A stretch of 64,000 nt of DNA from Symsagittifera roscoffensis (taxonomy: Eukaryota; Xenacoelomorpha; Acoela; Convolutidae). Below, in pieces: positions 58,850-64,000 of the stretch; position 1 is the stretch's first letter, and every line of letters starts with the position of its first letter. Where the stretch lies: assembly GCF_963678635.1 (NCBI RefSeq), contig NC_087065.1, positions 61,220,754 through 61,284,753 of the forward strand, given 5' to 3'. The position numbers and the translations under genes are program-made. A model generated the notes under the pieces. That model was given only the letters and a program-made list of their open reading frames with translations. It ran no database searches and had not been told where the DNA came from.

Positions 58850-60401
58850 AAGTGCTGAAGTTACTTGTAATTTCAGCACCAGAGAGATTTGAATTTAACT
58901 TAGAAATTAGTTGGACTCTCCCGAGCACTTCAACAGCCGCAATAGACCAGTATACCCTAGATCTATTGAGCCTAGCAGAGACTAGTTAAACAACCTGAGA
59001 CTAGATAGTATAAGAGTAAGATTAGGATCGGTATTAGACTAAGAAGTTGCACGAATCTATCCGGCCGAAAATAAGATAGCGTGACGAGCAGACGGTGTAC
59101 CCTATCCGAAATTACTCTATGAGTTAACCAACTCGGTCCTAACTCATCTGGTGCGACCATAAGTCTCGAACAAGACCTTAATAGCTTAGAATTAACCAAA
59201 ATAGATTAGAAATTAGACAAAAACATTTACAAAATGTTATACGACAATAATTTAATCGAAATGTCTCTACGACTCAATAGATCAGAGCCAATATTCCGAA
59301 CCATAACAGAACTACCCGGAATTGGAAGAAGACCTCGAACCAGAGACGACATACGACAAAGTAGAAACTTGCCATATAGCTATATGATAGTTAGGCAAAA
59401 ACCAGAACAAACTTTTATATTTAGAATATTACTGGCAATGAATTTAGATTTTCATTTGCAAACATAAAACCTTGAAGTTAATCTTCAAAATCATTTCAGG
59501 CGCTAAACAAAATTATTAATATACAATAACGATTGATAAAAAGATCTAAGATCGTTTTCCTAAAATTCTGCAGTAATATACAAAACATGTTTGAAAATTA
59601 TTTATTGAAAAATAAAAAATAAAAATTAGTAGCATGACAATAAATGGTTAGTAATCATAAATCATCCTGTTGTTCCAGCTCCATCACCTAAAACATAACA
59701 GCAATCATAAACCCACTAATATCATCAAAACACTAAAACTTTCCTTTACACATATTTAAAATTTTATTAAAACTTAAATTCACTTAATTTTAAAACCAGA
59801 TCATCAAGGCTTATCCTTGGATCTTAAATCATTTTCTACTTAATTAAATTTCAAATTTGATCATCAAGGCTTATCCTTGGATCAAACAGAACAACTTTGT
59901 TCTCCCCCACCCACTTAATTAGTGTCTAACGACCTCAAACGTCGATTCACTACCCAACCCTTTCTAAAGACCCAAGACTAATAGAAATTTTTAAACAAAA
60001 CTAATCATTCAAATTAGGATAAACAGTGAAGAACTTCGGTTATTCATCCTTCACTTGACCCCCCCTCTTACCAGACCCAGGATAAATCTTAGACTTAGTA
60101 AGTTTAAAATAGTATCTAACGAACTACTCGCGTTCTAATTATACCTGAACCTTGTGGATCGATTTACTATTCTCCAACCCTTGAACACAATCACTACCCC
60201 TAAGTAAGATTAAGTAAGTTAACACCTTAACTTAAACTAGCCACGAGAAAGTAAAAAATCATTCTTCGGAATCGATATACTTTTCTCTCCAACCCTGAAC
60301 AAACAGACCCAGGTTAAGCTAACCAAAAAATCGTAAGAACTAACAGTTTAAGAAAAATAGAAACCATTTAACAACCTTTTGCATCCGTCATCCTAAACCT
60401 T
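58850..60401 (+). promoter_or_regulatory. Presumed 5' LTR/leader of element D, borders not resolved
   Basis: The sequence changes character near 58850, where GTGCTGAAGTTACTTGTAAT and TTCAGCAC form a small inverted repeat. An AATAAA occurs at about 59639. A 77-codon ATG ORF lies at 59234-59467. From 59799 on, leader repeats follow: a 25-base sequence at 59799-59823 recurs exactly at 59859-59883 (period 60), and CCAACCCTT or ACCCTTTCTAAAGACCC-type words recur near 59955, 60175 and 60290. I infer an LTR followed by an untranslated leader, but the matching 3' LTR is outside the window and no PBS was recognised. Confidence 0.45.
59234..59467 (+). CDS. Small ORF in the element D leader, 77 aa
   Basis: It starts with ATG and ends with TAA. 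The translation is Arg-rich in the middle (GIGRRPRTRDDIRQSRNLP) and has no recognised domain. Its composition resembles the rest of element D. It may be an upstream ORF of the retrotransposon transcript or chance. Confidence 0.25.
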   Translation: MLYDNNLIEMSLRLNRSEPIFRTITELPGIGRRPRTRDDIRQSRNLPYSYMIVRQKPEQTFIFRILLAMNLDFHLQT

Positions 60402-60869
60402 ATGTCATTTAAAAACCTAGGAAATAAACAAACAATCGTTTTACACAATTGTGAAATAGATAACAAAAAATACGACCTTGTAATCACACCTCATACACAA
60501 ACAGTTGGATACATTCGAACAAAACGACAAACACTAAAAAGAAAAATAATAACGAAACAAAGACAAATAACACGAAAAAGATTTTCAAAAAATCGAAACG
60601 CATTTTCAGAATCAGAAACCAACAGTTTAGACGAACTTTACAAACTAAAAGAATCAATAGATAAAAATTACCCACTTCACGATCAATTATATTTTTCTGA
60701 CTCAGAAACAACTTCAAATTCATCAAAAAGAGGAAAAAGAAGAATAAAAAAGCAGTATAAACACAAACCAGTACATTTATACAATTGGAATCAACCAATT
60801 CGACACATTAATAATTACATATTAACAGTCATCGAACGAAAAAATGAGCTCAACGCACACCCCAGGTGA
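60402..60869 (+). CDS. Element D ORF1, basic 155-aa protein
   Basis: ATG to TGA. The protein is strongly basic in the centre (KRQTLKRKIITKQRQITRKR) and again near the end (SSKRGKRRIKKQYKHK), with a Ser/Glu-rich spacer (SESETNSLDELY). Nothing matches a known retroviral domain by eye. It overlaps ORF2 by 26 bases in the next (+1) frame. The basic clusters suggest nucleic-acid binding or nuclear targeting, which is inference. The codons are A-rich, as in the rest of element D. Confidence 0.65.
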   Translation: MSFKNLGNKQTIVLHNCEIDNKKYDLVITPHTQTVGYIRTKRQTLKRKIITKQRQITRKRFSKNRNAFSESETNSLDELYKLKESIDKNYPLHDQLYFSDSETTSNSSKRGKRRIKKQYKHKPVHLYNWNQPIRHINNYILTVIERKNELNAHPR

Positions 60870-61203
60870 AGAAAGTCCAGATGATGATGAAATCTTTCCT
60901 TTTATAGTAGATGCAACCACTGATAGAGGACAGCATATATTTTGCAAAAATTTACTATTAAATTTATTTGAACCCGGAATCAGTCCATGTAAAACAGTGT
61001 TCCCAGATGTAAAAATCAAAAGACAAATCATAGACCACTACTTAAAAGATATATGCAACATAACACAACAGTATGGATTCTACTCCATAGAATTCACCTC
61101 ACCAAACCATAATAATAGAAAATATACAATTCAAACAGACGATCTTGATTTAGAATTTTCGGTAAGTTTTTTCAGAATATATAAAAAGCATCCAATATCA
61201 TAA
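60844..61203 (+). CDS. Element D ORF2, 119 aa, N-terminal part of Gag or separate protein
   Basis: ATG lies inside ORF1. The N-terminus is acidic (EESPDDDEIFPFIVDATTD), followed by a mixed region (ICNITQQYGFYSIEFTSPN). At its 3' end it overlaps the long Gag frame by 38 bases, again shifted +1. The junction holds AGT TTT TTC AGA. Either a +1 frameshift or a one-base indel in the T6 run would fuse it to Gag and make a protein of more than 1,000 residues. Confidence 0.6.
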   Translation: MSSTHTPGEESPDDDEIFPFIVDATTDRGQHIFCKNLLLNLFEPGISPCKTVFPDVKIKRQIIDHYLKDICNITQQYGFYSIEFTSPNHNNRKYTIQTDDLDLEFSVSFFRIYKKHPIS

Positions 61204-64000
61204 CTCACAAAGAGCAAACTCCATATTCACCAATGAAGTTTTCGCAATAATATATAGTTATATTTCGATATTAGAAAACGAAATCCCAATAACAAATGTC
61301 TCACCGACAGAAACATCTAAACATTTAAGAGTACGACATGAAATCACACTACTCTCTAGTTATTTAAACATCATTAAAGAAAATTTCACGAAAGACGACG
61401 TTTCACAACATACAAAACACGATCTACAAAAAATTTTGGCATGGTTCATAATAGATTATTTCACACACAATATTGATTTAATTGCACAAGCAAGAAAAAA
61501 TTTTAGACCCCAAAACTCGAACGATGATACCGCTATCACAGAAAAATCAGATTATGTTTGGGACCCCGAATGGTCTCATCCCGCATTTATAAGCTTCCCA
61601 CAAACAATCTCAAGTCAAGCAATAAGTACAATATCTTACATAAGAGATTATGTAAAAGTAATACCATTAACCATTGATGCGACACCATTAAACTATAATA
61701 CATTTTTACCCGATACACAAAATAATAGTTTAAACTCTACAGTTATACACAATGAAAACCTCAATGGAACTAGGAATCTTACTCAACAAGATATCCAGAC
61801 ACCATCACACTTCATAAATGAAGAAATTGTACACACAACAACTACACAACAAAGTATTTCACCAATACGCCCAAATTTAACAACACCAAGAAATACAAAT
61901 CCTTCACAAACACAGGTAACCTTACAATCAACCGTTAAACCTTCGGTTGCCCCTAAATATTCACATATGGATTACCAAACATACAGACCCATGACAATAC
62001 CATCAAAAACACACAAAACATTCACTAGAAACAACTTTACAGACCATAATTATAATTATACACATCCATCAAAAACATATAACCAACCACAAAGAAATTT
62101 TAACCAATATACAAGATCTCGAAATTGGGATAACCCAATGACCCAACCTAATTCAATAAATTTCCAAACAAATCCTCCACAGGATCACAGTGAAAATTAC
62201 CCATTTTTTCAACAAAATAAAAATAAAAAACAGACATCTTATCAAATGGATTATTTATCCTCAGATGATGATTTCTTACAACCAGATATATTTGCACCAA
62301 ATACTCAAGAATATCGTAGACAAGGAATACAGAAAACACGTACAAATCATAGAAATTTTTCTCCACAACCAATAGATGCACAACATCAACAACCAATTCA
62401 ACAACAAAATCTAATTAATACACAATCTTTTCAACCAATTCAACAACAAAATCCAATGACTGCACACTCGTATCAACCATCACAAATGCAAAATGAAATA
62501 CCACTCCCATATTATCTCCAACAACATGAAATAACAAGAAACCAACTTTCAAATTTTTCTCAAATGCCAAATGCAGCAGAATCATTACAAATGACAATGA
62601 ATCCATACCTTATGGGTGGATCATCAATAACATCAAACAAACCTTTAATGGTTTTCACAGGAACAGACCCTGAATACTCTGTAGAAGATTATTTAAATGC
62701 AGTAACAGCAAACCTGATTTTAAATATTGGACCTGAACCAATTAATACGCCACTACATCAAAATTGGATACATCGACGCACAGCGTTAATACAAACAACC
62801 TTAGATGGCGCAGCCCAAAAATGGTTTTCAGTACTACCTCTAGAAATGAAATCAAACTGGAAAAGGTTTACACAGGAATTTTCAAAAATGTTTGACTCCG
62901 AAAGAAACAAACAACAACAAAGAGTTTTATGTAATGAAATTCGTAGATTACCAAACGAAACCATCAAGCAAATAGCAGTACGAATCGAAACACTAGTTCG
63001 AAAAGCATATTCATTAAATACACATGACTATAAAAACACAAAGATGACAGAAATCTTAATGATGACCTTAACACCACAATTAAGGAAAATAGCAATAAAA
63101 AAGAGAGCATCCCATCCTTCTTCAATTCGAGAACCCGATTTAGATTTTCGAAAACTAGTAGAAAAACTAGAACAAGCAGAAATCACAATGAAACTGGAAG
63201 AAACGGAAAATCTGAAATTACAATACGTTAACAGAATTGAAACAGCTTCCACAAATATAAACAATATACAAGAATCAGATACAGATCTCGTTGAAAAAAT
63301 CACTGAAATACTCAATATTTACGAAAAACACCCAAACTTTAAAGGCAAACCATCTTTCAAAAAATGGTGTAATTATTGCCGACGATACGGACATAGTATT
63401 TCCGAATGTAGACAAAAACAGCAAGACAATCAAAATAAACCTCAAAAATATAAAGAACCAAATAAATCATTCTATCAATACATGAAAAAAGATCAAAACC
63501 TACCGAACAAAACAGTCTACAGCAACAACAGTTCAGGAAAACCACTCCCGAACAATACAAATTATACAAGAAATCAATCACCGTATAACTCAAGTTATAG
63601 AGGAAGATCACCAGAACGAAGAAACACGAATAATTCATCACAAAATCACTACAATAGACCAAATAGTCGAAATAACTACTCCAGATCAAATTCAAATACA
63701 CAACGATTTGTTTCTAGATCTAATTCCCAATCAAGAAATAACTACTATCCAAACAACCAATCACGAAATTCATCATACAATAGGAATAGAAACTACTCCT
63801 ATAATCGAAATAGAAGTTATTCAAACAACCGAAACCAGAATTACCCGAACAATCGATCAAGAAATAACTCATATAATAGATCGAACTATAACAGACCAAA
63901 CAACAATTATCAAAACAGATCGCAAAATAATTCACAAAATCGACACTCAAGTTATAATAATCGTTATAGAAATTATTCCCAATCACCACACCGGAATAAT
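61166..64000 (+). CDS. Element D Gag, more than 940 codons, open at the window edge
   Basis: One frame is open from 61166 to the last base. It begins without its own early ATG, so it is probably read from ORF2; the first in-frame ATG codons are far inside. Residues encoded at about 61870-62600 are Gln/Asn/Thr/Pro-rich, with a 21-base repeat (62390-62410 and 62432-62452) coding QPIQQQN. The capsid (retrotransposon Gag type) spans about 62640-63280: FTGTDPEYSVEDYLNAV, LDGAAQKWFSVLP, WKRFTQEFSKMF and ETIKQIAVRIETLVRKAYS. A zinc knuckle CNYCRRYGHSISEC (C-x2-C-x4-H-x4-C) lies at 63368-63409. The last 170 residues are Asn/Arg/Ser/Tyr repeats such as RNNYYPNNQSRNSS. Pol must lie to the right of the window. 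Confidence 0.88.

Noticed and set aside
61161-61174. 14-base 'intron' GTAAGTTTTTTCAG in element D
   Set aside because: Removing it puts the reading into an early TAA and 14 bases cannot be spliced by any known spliceosome; kept only as a possible donor or slip site.
63357-63989. Minus-strand ORFs rich in Tyr, Cys, Asn and Ser near the right edge
   Set aside because: They are antisense shadows of the Asn/Arg-rich Gag tail and zinc knuckle. The ORF at 60484-60798 is likewise the mirror of ORF1.

Overview
The window is AT-rich, intron-bearing animal DNA, most likely from an invertebrate with a repeat-swollen genome. I cannot name the lineage. The signs are GT-AG introns of up to several kb, two SVOP/SV2-type MFS transporters, a GTGHH-type sulfotransferase, Ty3/gypsy LTR elements, and many small inverted-repeat elements in introns and between genes. 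A larvacean-like tunicate would fit (such animals use some G*-AG introns and have repeat-inflated genomes), but this is speculation. No rRNA, tRNA or CRISPR sequence was found.

Layout from left to right. Bases 1-3960 hold a decayed Ty3/gypsy element on the minus strand (element C), cut by the window edge. Bases 4906-10597 hold the last six exons of a coiled-coil protein gene (+) with an acidic Ser/Asp tail; its introns carry hAT-type MITEs and minisatellites. Bases 11464-14740 are a complete but pol-less LTR element (element B, minus) with target-site duplications. Bases 14746-20130 carry fold-back and direct repeats only. Two paralogous two-exon SVOP-like transporters stand head to head: 20458-22567 (minus, 490 aa) and 28586-31769 (+, 500 aa). 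They share the same phase-1 intron position at the MFS G-R-K/R loop.

A tRNA-like SINE head (about 31900-32040) and a 1.1 kb fold-back element (34241-35337) follow. Bases 35545-42634 are a nearly complete Ty3/gypsy element (element A, minus) with 330-bp LTRs, a 5-bp TSD, gag, protease, RT, RNase H and integrase, disabled by frameshifts and stops. A three-exon sulfotransferase gene lies on the minus strand at 46404-49258; its middle exon is short and its 3' splice boundary is unusual. Bases 49260-58850 are repeats and unrecognised sequence. From about 58850 to the right edge lies the 5' part of a different Ty3/gypsy-like element (element D, +): a repeat-containing leader, two small overlapping ORFs and a very long Asn/Gln-rich Gag ORF still open at base 64000.

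The host genes (coiled-coil protein, two membrane transporters, sulfotransferase) show no functional link to each other. The dominant theme is mobile DNA: autonomous and deletion-derived LTR elements that share a primer-binding site, and several MITE or fold-back families that have entered introns and, in one case, probably a 3' UTR.
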